Positions 16,159 through 25,332 are shown, counted from the first letter of the stretch. The stretch: 34,134 nt of DNA from an uncultured Ectothiorhodospiraceae bacterium (GCA_947260005.1 CAMYOL010000051.1:44882-79015), one strand, 5' to 3'. Numbers and translations: made by a program. Notes: a model not told the origin generated them from the sequence alone.

Positions 16159-17148
16159 AAGATGCTGCTCTAGCTCACTGAGCACTTCAAGCTTTCGATC
16201 CCAAAACTGTTTTTCCAGATATTTATAACCAATTCTATCGACATTATAGACGTGAATGGCCATCACCCAGATGACTGAGACCAATTCATAATATGGAATT
16301 GATCGTATTTCATCAGCGGATAGTTTTCGATGCATCTGATAACCATCTATAAAGGCTGAAGAAATGCGATCTTTTGATCTTAATGAGTGTATCGAAGAAA
16401 TAAATTTCCCAATTTCAAATGCTCGGTATCCATATCCACATTGATCAAAATCAAACAGGGTGATCTCATTATTTTCATTTATATGAAAATTAGTCGAATT
16501 CACGTCACCTATGCAAAATCCAAATTCTCCATGATCGGTGGTTAAACAAGGAATATTCTTATGGATCTTATCTCTCAGCGAATACAAATAATTACAAGAC
16601 TCTCGACTAATAAAAGGTTCAATTGCCTCAACTGACTTGTTCAGGAGATACTCAAGTTCCAGAGTATGCTTGGAACTGTTAGGTATAAATTCGTGCCCTA
16701 ACTGATGTATCTGCGCAATAGAGTCCCCAAGTAACATACTTTGCTCAACCGTAACTCCATTCCCTGGTGCATACCCGTCAGCATATTCGAATAATGCCCC
16801 TACTCTCTCACCCTCGGGACTATGTATAACGAAACTGTATAGATTATCATTGGTTTTTATTGGTGAGGCTACCCGGGCCTGGTTGTTTTTAAGATAAGTT
16901 AACCATTCAAGTTCAAATTGAATTTCATCAAAATTGCGCCAGGTGTTTCTATATATACGTAAAATATATTTTTTATGTTCACAGGTAATTAAATAATTAT
17001 CATGTAAACCCAAAACATAAAATTCACAACGTAAAATATTTGTTAGTGAATAATTTTCCGAGACGAATCGACATATCGACTTTGAAGATAACTGAGAATA
17101 AGTATATTTTAATTTATCCAAAATCCATTCACTTTGAAATAGACACAC
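16120..17148 (-). CDS. APH-fold phosphotransferase (kinase-like)
   Basis: A 342-residue member of the aminoglycoside phosphotransferase/choline-homoserine kinase superfamily. ATP-lobe features include YILRIYRNTW. The catalytic loop is IGDVNSTNFHI, where the usual HGDxHxxN histidine is replaced by isoleucine while Asp and Asn remain. The metal-binding LFDFDQCGYGYRAFEIG follows. The small-molecule or protein substrate is unknown; similar stand-alone kinases include SrkA and type II homoserine kinase. The predicted GTG start is 3 bases from the end of the DUF6624 gene, suggesting one transcript. The gene is AT-rich, and its end overlaps the pduO-type gene by 39 bases on the opposite strand. Confidence 0.82.
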   Translation of the reverse strand: MCLFQSEWILDKLKYTYSQLSSKSICRFVSENYSLTNILRCEFYVLGLHDNYLITCEHKKYILRIYRNTWRNFDEIQFELEWLTYLKNNQARVASPIKTNDNLYSFVIHSPEGERVGALFEYADGYAPGNGVTVEQSMLLGDSIAQIHQLGHEFIPNSSKHTLELEYLLNKSVEAIEPFISRESCNYLYSLRDKIHKNIPCLTTDHGEFGFCIGDVNSTNFHINENNEITLFDFDQCGYGYRAFEIGKFISSIHSLRSKDRISSAFIDGYQMHRKLSADEIRSIPYYELVSVIWVMAIHVYNVDRIGYKYLEKQFWDRKLEVLSELEQHLSSLRFLKPTGLP

Positions 17149-17151
17149 ACA

Positions 17152-18003
17152 TTAACGCCAGCCAGTTTTTTTAGCCCACTCATTGTAACCCTTATTAAAG
17201 TTGTCAGGATCTTTTGGAGCACGACCACCTTCGCTCTGTATTTGTTGTTTGTGCTTGTCCCTATCGCTTTCTATGGGTTCTAGTCCAGCCAAAGCTCGAC
17301 GTTGATTTACCGTTTTTTCATCAACAATAGCGCCATAGCTAAATTCACCATTATCATCAAACCACCCAACCAGCCCATAAACCTGTGGTTTCTGTTCATG
17401 GAAATTAATCACATCGGCGAGATAAGCGACTAATCTCGATGGCACCTCGTTATTAACTTCAGCTTCAGATAATAACCGTAAGCAGTGTCTGAGGAAATCC
17501 GGACGACTAATTGCGTGCTGAGCAATTAGAAAGGCGGCGCGACAGCCATCCAATCCTACCAGCGAGGTCCCTGGCCATCCATACACATCAATAATATCAT
17601 TTAGACGATCAGCGTTTTTCTCATGAACTGCCAGCATTTTAGGATGATAGCCATCATACAACACATCTTGCTCAAGCAATAATGACCGCATTGCCTGATC
17701 CTGGTCTTGCAGCTCAAGCAATTCATCATGTATCTTCTGGTTGAATTTTCTATGCGTCGATTCAATAAATCGTTTTAATTTTGTCCAACTGGAAAAACCA
17801 TATTCTCGGGCAACCACACGTTGCGCATCGAGTACAGAAAATTTTGATTCAAAAATCTCTTTATCAGATTTCCCGGTAAATGAGAATTCAAAGTGTCTAA
17901 CGATAGGACATATAGAATTATCAGCTGTGCGATGTAAAGAACGTAACTTCTTAGCCTCTTTCTTAAGAAAATCAAGATTTGGCTTGTTGGGTAGGGATTT
18001 CAT
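17152..18003 (-). CDS. DUF6624 protein with ankyrin-protein-type leader domain
   Basis: A 283-residue protein. The ATG at 18003 is preferred because AGGAGG lies 8 bases upstream. A longer in-frame GTG at 18090 overlaps its own only candidate ribosome-binding site. Residues 5-75 (NLDFLKKEAKKL, then DAQRVVAREYGFSSWTKLKRFI) resemble the leader segment that precedes ankyrin repeats in many bacterial proteins, but no repeats follow. The C-terminal region (GWPGTSLVGLDG, IAQHAISRPDF, AYLADVINFHEQKPQVYG) fits DUF6624, whose function is unknown. It forms a probable operon with the APH-fold kinase 3 bases downstream. Confidence 0.75.
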   Translation of the reverse strand: MKSLPNKPNLDFLKKEAKKLRSLHRTADNSICPIVRHFEFSFTGKSDKEIFESKFSVLDAQRVVAREYGFSSWTKLKRFIESTHRKFNQKIHDELLELQDQDQAMRSLLLEQDVLYDGYHPKMLAVHEKNADRLNDIIDVYGWPGTSLVGLDGCRAAFLIAQHAISRPDFLRHCLRLLSEAEVNNEVPSRLVAYLADVINFHEQKPQVYGLVGWFDDNGEFSYGAIVDEKTVNQRRALAGLEPIESDRDKHKQQIQSEGGRAPKDPDNFNKGYNEWAKKTGWR

Positions 18004-18288
18004 AGAAATCCTCCTTTCATTAAACCCTGTTGCCCGCGATATCAGGTTGAAAGAAGGACAGAATAATGTCGCTTCGTAGGTGGAGGTCACCTCCTTTCCG
18101 CGGACTCAGATGCACCCTACTGCACTAAAAATGAGTCTAGCATAGAATTAACATCAGGGAATAAACTTTACCGCTACGAAGATATGCAGAATACTACCGA
18201 AATCAGTACAGATAAGATATTTTTTAAATTCTCATTTGTGTCTATAATATCGACCACTATTATAATCTACTATAAATGGTAATAAACA

Positions 18289-19056
18289 ATGAATAACCCT
18301 GTAATCCTTGTTGGTGTCGGTGAAATGGGCGGTGTTTTTGCCCGAGGAATCTTAAAGCTTGGTCATCCAGTCATTCCGGTCACTCGCAATATGGATATAC
18401 AAGCCGTGGCAGAAGAATATCCAGAACCATGTCTGGTTTTGGTTTCTGTTGGCGAGAATGATCTCCATCCAACTCTGGAAAAACTACCATCGCAATGGCA
18501 TTCACGCATCGGACTCTTACAAAATGAATTGCTTCCTCGTGATTGGCAGACTTACTCTTATAAAAATCCGACGGTCATCTCGGTCTGGTTTGAAAAGAAA
18601 AAGGGCCAGGACTTTAAAGTACTTATCCCCTCCCCGGCTTACGGACCACAAGCGACTCTGCTCGTTGAAGCCCTGGCCACACTTGATATACCCGCCACCG
18701 TAGTTGCCAATGAAGATGAACTGCTTTATGAATTAGTCCGTAAAAACGTCTATATTCTAACGACAAACATATCAGGTTTGATGACCGGTGGAACCGTTGA
18801 GTCGTTATGGCAAGACCACCGTGAGCTGGCAACCACCGTCGCCAATGAGGTGATTGATATTCAGGAATGGTTAACCGAACAAACTTATGACCGGGATCGA
18901 TTGCTAAATGGGTTCGTTGAAGGCATCGAAGGGGATTTGCAACACATGTGTATGGGTCGTTCCGCCCCGGGACGTTTAACGCGCGCGATTGGTTTTGCTG
19001 ATGAAGCTGGTTTAAAAGTAACGAAACTACGTGAAATATTTTCTGAAAAAGTTTAA
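18289..19056 (+). CDS. Rossmann-fold NAD(P)-binding protein, ketopantoate-reductase-like
   Basis: A 255-residue protein starting with a dinucleotide-binding motif (ILVGVGEMGGVFARGIL, residues 5-21), followed by helical C-terminal sequence (NVYILTTNISGLMTGGTVESL and a long helix near residue 190). The arrangement recalls the ketopantoate reductase/6-phosphogluconate dehydrogenase-like group, but the catalytic Lys/Asp/Glu set cannot be placed with confidence. I do not recognise a specific function. The gene ends 5 bases from the convergent small gene of the sortase cluster. The 285-base interval before it (18004-18288) holds an 18083-18095 GGAGGT/ACCTCC palindrome and nothing else I can name. 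Confidence 0.6.
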   Translation: MNNPVILVGVGEMGGVFARGILKLGHPVIPVTRNMDIQAVAEEYPEPCLVLVSVGENDLHPTLEKLPSQWHSRIGLLQNELLPRDWQTYSYKNPTVISVWFEKKKGQDFKVLIPSPAYGPQATLLVEALATLDIPATVVANEDELLYELVRKNVYILTTNISGLMTGGTVESLWQDHRELATTVANEVIDIQEWLTEQTYDRDRLLNGFVEGIEGDLQHMCMGRSAPGRLTRAIGFADEAGLKVTKLREIFSEKV

Positions 19057-19061
19057 ATATT

Positions 19062-19313
19062 CTACGATATTTCAGATATCACCCATTTATCCAGAAATAA
19101 ATTTCGTTGCATGGTCGTCGGGTTATCCGAATTAGACGAGTCATGTACTTCCTGATTGGTATAATCGATATAGCCTGGACCACTTACGGTTAACAATTCA
19201 ACGGAATCTATGTGTTCAATAGAGCCGTTAATGGTTTCCAGTGTCACCATCAGGTTTTCCAGTAACTCTTTATTTTCAGATTGTATATTAATTGATAAAG
19301 TATATTTACTCAT
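19062..19313 (-). CDS. Small uncharacterised protein encoded after the sortase gene
   Basis: An 83-residue acidic protein with no signal peptide or membrane segment, and I do not recognise its family. It begins with a beta-strand-like KYTLSINIQSENKELLENL and continues with a helix and strand pattern that could form a small ferredoxin-like fold. A GAGGA ribosome-binding site lies about 9 bases before the ATG. It starts 21 bases after the sortase stop codon on the same strand, so it is probably the third gene of the target-sortase operon. No such component is part of the PDS cluster as I know it. It is convergent with the 18289 gene. Confidence 0.6.
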   Translation of the reverse strand: MSKYTLSINIQSENKELLENLMVTLETINGSIEHIDSVELLTVSGPGYIDYTNQEVHDSSNSDNPTTMQRNLFLDKWVISEIS

Positions 19314-19334
19314 CTGATATTCCTCATAATTAAT

Positions 19335-19943
19335 TTAACTCAGGCAGGATTTGTCTACGCAAGGGTCGACCTCCTCTGCAAACACCACATATCGTAATGG
19401 ACCACTGCTATCGATCGCATTAAATGGATAACAGGTTACCAAGGTCAACCAATGCCCCTGTGCTGGAGCATTGATACCCATTTTCCCTGAGTCAATTATT
19501 TCCATATCTTCAATCTGATATTTTTTTACTTCCCCAAATTCATTTTGTAACTCTATGGTTTGTCCTAATTTAACATCCTGTAAAAAATTAAAATGCGTAT
19601 CACGATGCGCACTGATCATCGTTAATCCTGACGATTTATCCGTAAAGTGAAATACACGTTGTCCCGGAGCAAATGCCAAACTACTTCCATGGTCACCATC
19701 TAATACAATTTGATCGACATTCAATTCTGGCATGCGTAGGCGAGCAACAGGCCAGGTATCCGACCAGGGCCAGGGCTTAACCTGACTCGCGCCTGCCAGG
19801 GTTGACTGCCAGGCGGTATGCAATAAATTTTGTGCAATCACTGCCTTGACCGGAATATAAAAGGCGCTGGCAAGAAAATAGACTGCGATGACGGATAATA
19901 TAAACAATATCCACTTTAGAACTTTATCCGATAAGAAACGCAT
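19335..19943 (-). CDS. Class GN (marine proteobacterial) sortase
   Basis: A 202-residue transpeptidase anchored by one N-terminal membrane segment (about residues 10-33). The sortase catalytic triad is readable as His113 (SAHRDTHF), Cys171 (TLVTCYPF) and Arg184 (GPLRYVV). This group is found with a single dedicated target in mainly marine Proteobacteria, where the product is attached to an unknown cell-envelope acceptor. The ATG at 19943 is preferred: it overlaps the stop codon of the target gene (TAATG) and has AAGGA at a good distance. An ATG three codons upstream has no spacing to that site. The C-terminal tail has two extra cysteines (CVDKSC). Confidence 0.95.
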   Translation of the reverse strand: MRFLSDKVLKWILFILSVIAVYFLASAFYIPVKAVIAQNLLHTAWQSTLAGASQVKPWPWSDTWPVARLRMPELNVDQIVLDGDHGSSLAFAPGQRVFHFTDKSSGLTMISAHRDTHFNFLQDVKLGQTIELQNEFGEVKKYQIEDMEIIDSGKMGINAPAQGHWLTLVTCYPFNAIDSSGPLRYVVFAEEVDPCVDKSCLS

Positions 19944-22084
19944 TAAAACCATTCCTTACTTGGATAACGACGACGTAAAAATATCCTGACAACGATGGCA
20001 AGGAATAAACTTATCAGGCCAACGATGAGTTTCAGTTGCGCATCAGTGGCGGTTTTGGCAGAAAGAGGAATAACCTGACTTGTTTTAATGAAGGTGCTTT
20101 GTTTGTCAGCCAAAATTACTGGTTTTGCTGGTTGAAATTGAGTTCTTGAACGGACATGCGCCAGGGATCGATCAACCACCACCAGACTGGTATAGGGACT
20201 CATGATTTTATGCTTTAATGCTATATCAGTCATTCTCTTTTCAAGATTATTGATTGATTCCTCGCTTTGTTCGGAGCGGTCTTCAGTCAACATATTTATT
20301 TTTTGATGCGCCCAATGTTTTGCTATGCCAAAACCATTGTTACTGTCATTTAGTGAGAGCTGGCGACTCCACTCTTCACCATAACGATATCCGACGAGCT
20401 TTATCTGAGCTAATGGCGCTTTTGTTTTAATGCTAAATATGACGGGCTCACTCTCATATAAATCAGCAATGGTTTCAGGTATGACTTCAACCAAACCAGA
20501 ATTAATTACTAATCCAATATCCTGTAGTTGTGGACGATTTATTTTTTTTAATAACTTCCCTAATCGCTCCGATACTTCATTGGCATCACCGATATAGGTG
20601 TAGCTTCCACGGCCTACCTTAGCCGCTTTGTGTAAAAAATAACTGTTCGGTGAGGTACCAATTCCAACGGTAAATAAACGGTTTTTCTTAATATTGTTTC
20701 TAATCAGACCAAATACATCCCGCTCGTTGATAATCGCTCCATCGGTTAGATAGATTATTTGACGTCGTCGGTGTTCGGAATCCTGACTAGTCAGTGCTTT
20801 TCTTAAAGCGGGAAACATCTCCGTTCCACCGCGAGCATTAGACTGCGCAATAAACTGGCGTGCACGTGCTACATTAAAAACACTTGCCGGTTTTGATTGT
20901 TCAAATAAAGAATGCGTCTGTGTATTAAAGGTAATAATATTAAAATAATCCTCAGGATCTAAATCGGTTAATGCCGACAATATCGTGTCTCTAGCTTGAC
21001 GAATCGATGCGCCAGCCATTGAGCCAGACGTATCCACTAAATAAACCACTTCTTTATTGAGTAACGCCTGAGCAGACATTTCGGGTTGCTGATCGGATTG
21101 TTGGGGATACAACATCGCAAAATAATAATGTTCACCTTTAAATTTCTCATGAAACAGTGCTGTTCGGGGTAGTTGGCCTGGTTCGGGCCGCCAGAATAAT
21201 TCCAGATCTCGTTTTGCTAATACCGCTCCGAATTTAAATCGGATGCTATAACGACCCAATCCATGATTCGTTTTCTTAATCGCATGATATCGACTTTCTA
21301 ACTCAGCAAGTGGAAAGCCCGCATCTAATTCAATATGCAATGAAACTGGCGATTTACCCCCCGTTTGCGAAGATACTTGTGACGATTTATATTTTTTTAG
21401 CCTTCCAGGATTAAAATCTTCCTGTTCAGTACCAATATCACCCGATATATACCTGGGCTGCACTCTCATAGGAAAACGTAATTTAAATTCACCATCCTCA
21501 AACCGCGCCATATATTGAAACGAAATTTCAATTCTTACCTCTTCTCCCGGTGCAATGTTCGCAATTGAGCTATTAAAAATATTGGGTCTATGTTGTTCTA
21601 ATAATGCGGTGCGTTTATTTAAATTTTTTGCCGATTGATAGTGTCTCATTGCCTCGGAACGTGGCTTTATATCCGCATTGATAACCTGACCGCCCATTTG
21701 TATTTGTAGTGCATCAACAATGGCTGATGCTGGCAATGGAAACTGATAGATACCTTCCACCCATTCGTTGCTGGTATTTTTAAAAACTTGAGTCACTTTG
21801 CTACGATTAATCATTCCCGTAATACGCATATCGATCTCTGTTTTAACCATCAACGCTGACAATGAAACCCTGGGGTTCTGTGATACTAAAAACAAAGAAT
21901 TACTCTGATCTTCTTCTGCGGTCGCGACTTGCACAAAAGAAAAAAACATCAAAAAAGCAATCAGGATTAAAACATGCTGAAGCACATCCAGCGCAATCTT
22001 CGCTAATTCAGTTAACGGCCCGTGCCTAATGATATTATTCTGGGTGATATTGTCTTGGGCAATATTGTTTTGGTGTTGTAACAT
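19943..22084 (-). CDS. Marine proteobacterial sortase target protein (VIT and vWA domains)
   Basis: A 713-residue exported surface protein. After an N-terminal hydrophobic signal (about 35-53), a VIT domain spans about 60-190. A von Willebrand A domain follows with an intact MIDAS motif (DTSGSM near residue 350), later Thr (GGTEMF) and Asp (LTDGAI). The C-terminus is built for sortase processing: a short motif region VIPLSAKTATDA (671-682), a hydrophobic span (about 686-704) and an RRRYPSKEWF tail. The motif is not a canonical LPxTG. The domain pair resembles inter-alpha-trypsin inhibitor heavy chains, suggesting adhesion or matrix binding. AGGAGC precedes the start, and the stop codon overlaps the sortase start. 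Confidence 0.95.
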   Translation of the reverse strand: MLQHQNNIAQDNITQNNIIRHGPLTELAKIALDVLQHVLILIAFLMFFSFVQVATAEEDQSNSLFLVSQNPRVSLSALMVKTEIDMRITGMINRSKVTQVFKNTSNEWVEGIYQFPLPASAIVDALQIQMGGQVINADIKPRSEAMRHYQSAKNLNKRTALLEQHRPNIFNSSIANIAPGEEVRIEISFQYMARFEDGEFKLRFPMRVQPRYISGDIGTEQEDFNPGRLKKYKSSQVSSQTGGKSPVSLHIELDAGFPLAELESRYHAIKKTNHGLGRYSIRFKFGAVLAKRDLELFWRPEPGQLPRTALFHEKFKGEHYYFAMLYPQQSDQQPEMSAQALLNKEVVYLVDTSGSMAGASIRQARDTILSALTDLDPEDYFNIITFNTQTHSLFEQSKPASVFNVARARQFIAQSNARGGTEMFPALRKALTSQDSEHRRRQIIYLTDGAIINERDVFGLIRNNIKKNRLFTVGIGTSPNSYFLHKAAKVGRGSYTYIGDANEVSERLGKLLKKINRPQLQDIGLVINSGLVEVIPETIADLYESEPVIFSIKTKAPLAQIKLVGYRYGEEWSRQLSLNDSNNGFGIAKHWAHQKINMLTEDRSEQSEESINNLEKRMTDIALKHKIMSPYTSLVVVDRSLAHVRSRTQFQPAKPVILADKQSTFIKTSQVIPLSAKTATDAQLKLIVGLISLFLAIVVRIFLRRRYPSKEWF

Positions 22085-22244
22085 GTTTAGCTCCTGTTCC
22101 AGCGTGCCTTCCTTGGCCTCATTGTTTCCATTTACGCGCCGGTGTTTTAGTACAGTTACAGTTTGCTAGTCGACTCTGACGACAGCGGGGTCAGATTCGG
22201 GAAAGTCGCCGATGAATAATGACAAATCATGGCAATTTGGCCTC

Positions 22245-22272
22245 TTGACCCAATACCGCTTTAAATTATGCT
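22245..22272 (+). promoter_or_regulatory. Predicted sigma-70 promoter for pdsR
   Basis: TTGACC at 22245-22250 and TATGCT at 22267-22272 are separated by 16 bases, about 30 bases before the pdsR ATG, which has a strong GAGGAGG site. The 219-base divergent interval also contains a GGGGTCAGA half-repeat at 22187-22195. Confidence 0.55.
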
Positions 22273-22303
22273 AGGGTATATGTGACTTTGAGGAGGAGCA
22301 CGA

Positions 22304-22999
22304 ATGAGCAAGATCATTGCAATTGTTGAGGATGAGCCGGCCATCCGCGAAAACTATGCTGATGCCTTAAGCAAACAAGGCTATCAGGTCGATCAGTACC
22401 CTGGCCGTGATGAGGCCATGAATGCCTTTAACCAACGTCTGCCAGACCTTGCCCTGCTCGATATTGGCTTAAATGATGAGATTGATGGTGGTTTCGAACT
22501 CTGCCGTGCGTTACGTTCAATGTCCGATAACCTGCCGATTATTTTTCTCACTGCCCGTGACAGCGACCTTGATACAATTTCTGGCTTGCGTCTTGGCGCT
22601 GATGATTATTTAACAAAAGATATCAGCATTCCCAATTTATGTGCGCGGATAAGCGCCTTTTTCCGTCGTCTGGATTCTTTACAAAAACCCACCGCCGAGG
22701 ATGACTTGATTTCTCGTGGCCCACTCAGCATGGATATGAATCGCTTTACGGCCCAGTGGAATGATAATCTGGTTGATTTAACCCTGACCGAATTCTGGAT
22801 CGTGCATACGCTGGCCTTACGACCCGGCCACGTTAAGAATCGTGAACAACTAATGAGCGACGCAAAAATTGTTGTTGATGACGCCACCATCACTTCACAT
22901 ATCAAGCGTATCCGAAATAAATTTAGTAAATGGGACAACAACTTTGAATGCATCGATACTGTTTATGGAATGGGGTATCGTTGGAATGAGGCACAATAA
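22304..22999 (+). CDS. pdsR: PDS response regulator PdsR
   Basis: A 231-residue OmpR/PhoB-type response regulator. The receiver domain is complete: acidic pair D10/E11, phospho-acceptor Asp53 (LLDIGL), Thr83 and Lys105 (DYLTKD). The C-terminal winged helix (about 140-230) includes LTLTEFWIVHTLALRPGH and the recognition region ITSHIKRIRNKF. Its assignment to the Proteobacterial Dedicated Sortase system rests on position, being divergent from the sortase target and directly before the matching kinase, and on overall similarity to that family. It probably controls the target-sortase operon. Confidence 0.93.
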   Translation: MSKIIAIVEDEPAIRENYADALSKQGYQVDQYPGRDEAMNAFNQRLPDLALLDIGLNDEIDGGFELCRALRSMSDNLPIIFLTARDSDLDTISGLRLGADDYLTKDISIPNLCARISAFFRRLDSLQKPTAEDDLISRGPLSMDMNRFTAQWNDNLVDLTLTEFWIVHTLALRPGHVKNREQLMSDAKIVVDDATITSHIKRIRNKFSKWDNNFECIDTVYGMGYRWNEAQ

Positions 23000-23006
23000 A
23001 TAAAAT

Positions 23007-25199
23007 ATGGCCCGTAGTGTGACCCATCGTGTGACCCATCGTGTGACACAGCGGAAATCAACGCGTCTGCGTATAAGTATCCGTATTAAACTTTTCCTGG
23101 TCGCCTCTAGCCTGCTCATTATCCCCTGGATAGGTACACAATATATCCAGGAGATGGAATCCTATTTGCGCAATCAGCAAGAGGATGCCTTACTGACCAG
23201 AACGCAAATGGTCGCGGCGGTGATGCAAACCCGCCCAACATTATTCAATACACAAACCGTCGCACCGCTACCCACCACCCGCATCCAACACGTCTTCGTG
23301 CGCCCATTGCATTCCCGGATTCAACTCGATGGATATCTCGATGACTGGCGTCAATATCAGCAACGAATGCAGTTATTTAATGCCAACAATGCCCTAAAAG
23401 GTTCTGAAACAAGTTCAATATCCTTCAGACACCAGCTCGGCACCTATGGCAAATATTTATACGTCGTATTTGAGATCAATGACGACAATATAATTTATCG
23501 AAAACCAAATCACCTGTCGTTACACAAGAGTGACCACTTACGAATTGCACTCGAAGATAAACAAGGTCGGGTTAAACATTATATTATTACCACAATTGCC
23601 CCCGGCTGGGTCAATGCACATCAGGTCACCACTGATTTAACTGCCCCGCAAAGATTACGAGTAGAAAATCGTATTAAGGGTGAATGGCAGGAAACCGCCA
23701 CCGGTTACAACATTGAATTCCGTATCCCACTCAAATTAATCGGCAGTCGCCTGTCTTTTGCAATTGCCGATGTGGATGGTCAGGACAAACGCGAAGTCGA
23801 TACCATCATCGCGACCGCTGGTTTAAATGAAAACGAAGGCCTCGGAACCTTGATGTTTCCCTCACAACAAGCTGAAGACATGATCTCGCGATTACAACGC
23901 CCGCTGACGCGCACCTGGGTCATCGACTTGCATAACCGGGTAATCGCCCGTACCGGTACGCTTGTTAAAACGGAAAACCAGCTTGATTACGACCATGAAA
24001 AACAGGAATACAGTTTTTTTAGCGGGCTAATGACATTATTCTATAAATTAATATTAAAACAACCCGCAACGGAGTTTCATGATGAACTTTTAAACGCCTC
24101 ACGCCTTAACAGTGAAGAGTTTCGGAACGCCTTAAAAGGTGACCCCGATGTTCGATGGCGCCAAACCCCTGATAAAGAAGTTAATATACTCACCGCAACT
24201 TATCCTGTCGTTAGTAAAGATCAAATCATTGGGGCGATCGCAATTGAACAAACCAGCAATTCGATCCTGCTGGCACAAAACCGTGCGATGGAAATCATGT
24301 TTAACCTGAGTGCGCTGGCCTTTTTGATCGCCGCCATCGTGCTATTAGCCTTTGCGACACGATTATCATTACGTGTACGGCGACTTCGAGATGCAACTGA
24401 TCTAGCCATAACTGATGATGGTCGTGTCGTCGGCGAAATTAAGGCGACCTCAGATCGTGATGAAATAGGCGACCTGTCCCGCAGTGTGGCAGATATGTTG
24501 GATCGCCTCTCGCAATACAATCGTTACCTTGAAGGTATGGCGAGTAAACTGTCACATGAACTGCGTACGCCGATCACCGTTGTCCGCTCATCACTCGAAA
24601 ATCTGGCTCACACAGAAGGAAACGATGATAAAACGGTCTATATTGGGCGTGCCAAACAGGGCATCGAACGACTCAATAACATCCTTACTCGTATGAGTGA
24701 GGCCACTCGACTTGAGCAAACCATGCAAAGTGAACAAAAGGTCCGTTTTAATTTAGCCAGCGTTATTGAAGGCTGTATTGAGGGCTATCGATTGGCTCAT
24801 ACTGATGCAAAATTCGAATTAAATTTATCCCGACAACAAGACTATAGCTTGATGGGGTCCCCCGATTTAATTGCGCAAATGCTCGATAAACTAATTAACA
24901 ACGCCGTTGACTTCCATACTCCTGATACGGCCATTAACGTCAACTTGTCACAGTCAGAGGATGCTATAAATATAACCATTACCAATAAAGGACCGGTACT
25001 GCCAGAGGAGATGTCCGCGACGCTGTTTGAATCAATGGTGTCAGTACGTGATAAAAAAGGTGAGCAACCTCATCTTGGCTTAGGTCTTTACATTGTTCGG
25101 CTAATTGTTGAATATCATAATGGTGTAGTCATTGCGAAAAATTTACCCGACCACACGGGAGTGGAAATCAATATTAATCTTCCCACGACTAAATCATAA
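23007..25199 (+). CDS. pdsS: PDS sensor histidine kinase PdsS with CBM9-like sensor domain
   Basis: A 730-residue membrane histidine kinase. The first membrane segment is at about 28-44. A large extracytoplasmic region holds a CBM9-like beta domain (IQLDGYLDDW near 104-113, through about 290) and a further linker to about 425. A second membrane segment lies at about 430-452, followed by a HAMP-like region. HisKA carries His517 (KLSHELRTPITVV) and the ATPase domain shows LINNAVDFH and LGLGLYIVR. The sensor domain type suggests detection of a carbohydrate or related polymer. It starts 7 bases after pdsR. The first codons contain a 12-bp repeat (GTGTGACCCATC at 23017-23040), so the true start could be one of several in-frame GTG codons. 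Confidence 0.93.
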   Translation: MARSVTHRVTHRVTQRKSTRLRISIRIKLFLVASSLLIIPWIGTQYIQEMESYLRNQQEDALLTRTQMVAAVMQTRPTLFNTQTVAPLPTTRIQHVFVRPLHSRIQLDGYLDDWRQYQQRMQLFNANNALKGSETSSISFRHQLGTYGKYLYVVFEINDDNIIYRKPNHLSLHKSDHLRIALEDKQGRVKHYIITTIAPGWVNAHQVTTDLTAPQRLRVENRIKGEWQETATGYNIEFRIPLKLIGSRLSFAIADVDGQDKREVDTIIATAGLNENEGLGTLMFPSQQAEDMISRLQRPLTRTWVIDLHNRVIARTGTLVKTENQLDYDHEKQEYSFFSGLMTLFYKLILKQPATEFHDELLNASRLNSEEFRNALKGDPDVRWRQTPDKEVNILTATYPVVSKDQIIGAIAIEQTSNSILLAQNRAMEIMFNLSALAFLIAAIVLLAFATRLSLRVRRLRDATDLAITDDGRVVGEIKATSDRDEIGDLSRSVADMLDRLSQYNRYLEGMASKLSHELRTPITVVRSSLENLAHTEGNDDKTVYIGRAKQGIERLNNILTRMSEATRLEQTMQSEQKVRFNLASVIEGCIEGYRLAHTDAKFELNLSRQQDYSLMGSPDLIAQMLDKLINNAVDFHTPDTAINVNLSQSEDAINITITNKGPVLPEEMSATLFESMVSVRDKKGEQPHLGLGLYIVRLIVEYHNGVVIAKNLPDHTGVEININLPTTKS

Positions 25200-25332
25200 T
25201 TCGTCATATTCTATCGTTAAACCACCCTTTTCTCTCTTCGCTCTCGTCATATTGTTTTAGTTTACTGTACCTGTAGACATTTGAACGGCCCTGTGCACAT
25301 TGTCAGAGCCATAAACCAGCGAGGAAAGAAAC

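Noticed and set aside
17741-18079. Plus-strand open frame opposite the DUF6624 gene
   Set aside because: It is antisense to a well-supported gene and shows no domain-like sequence.
18004-18090. Longer start (GTG at 18090) for the DUF6624 gene
   Set aside because: The only purine-rich site overlaps the start codon itself, while the ATG at 18003 has AGGAGG at proper spacing.
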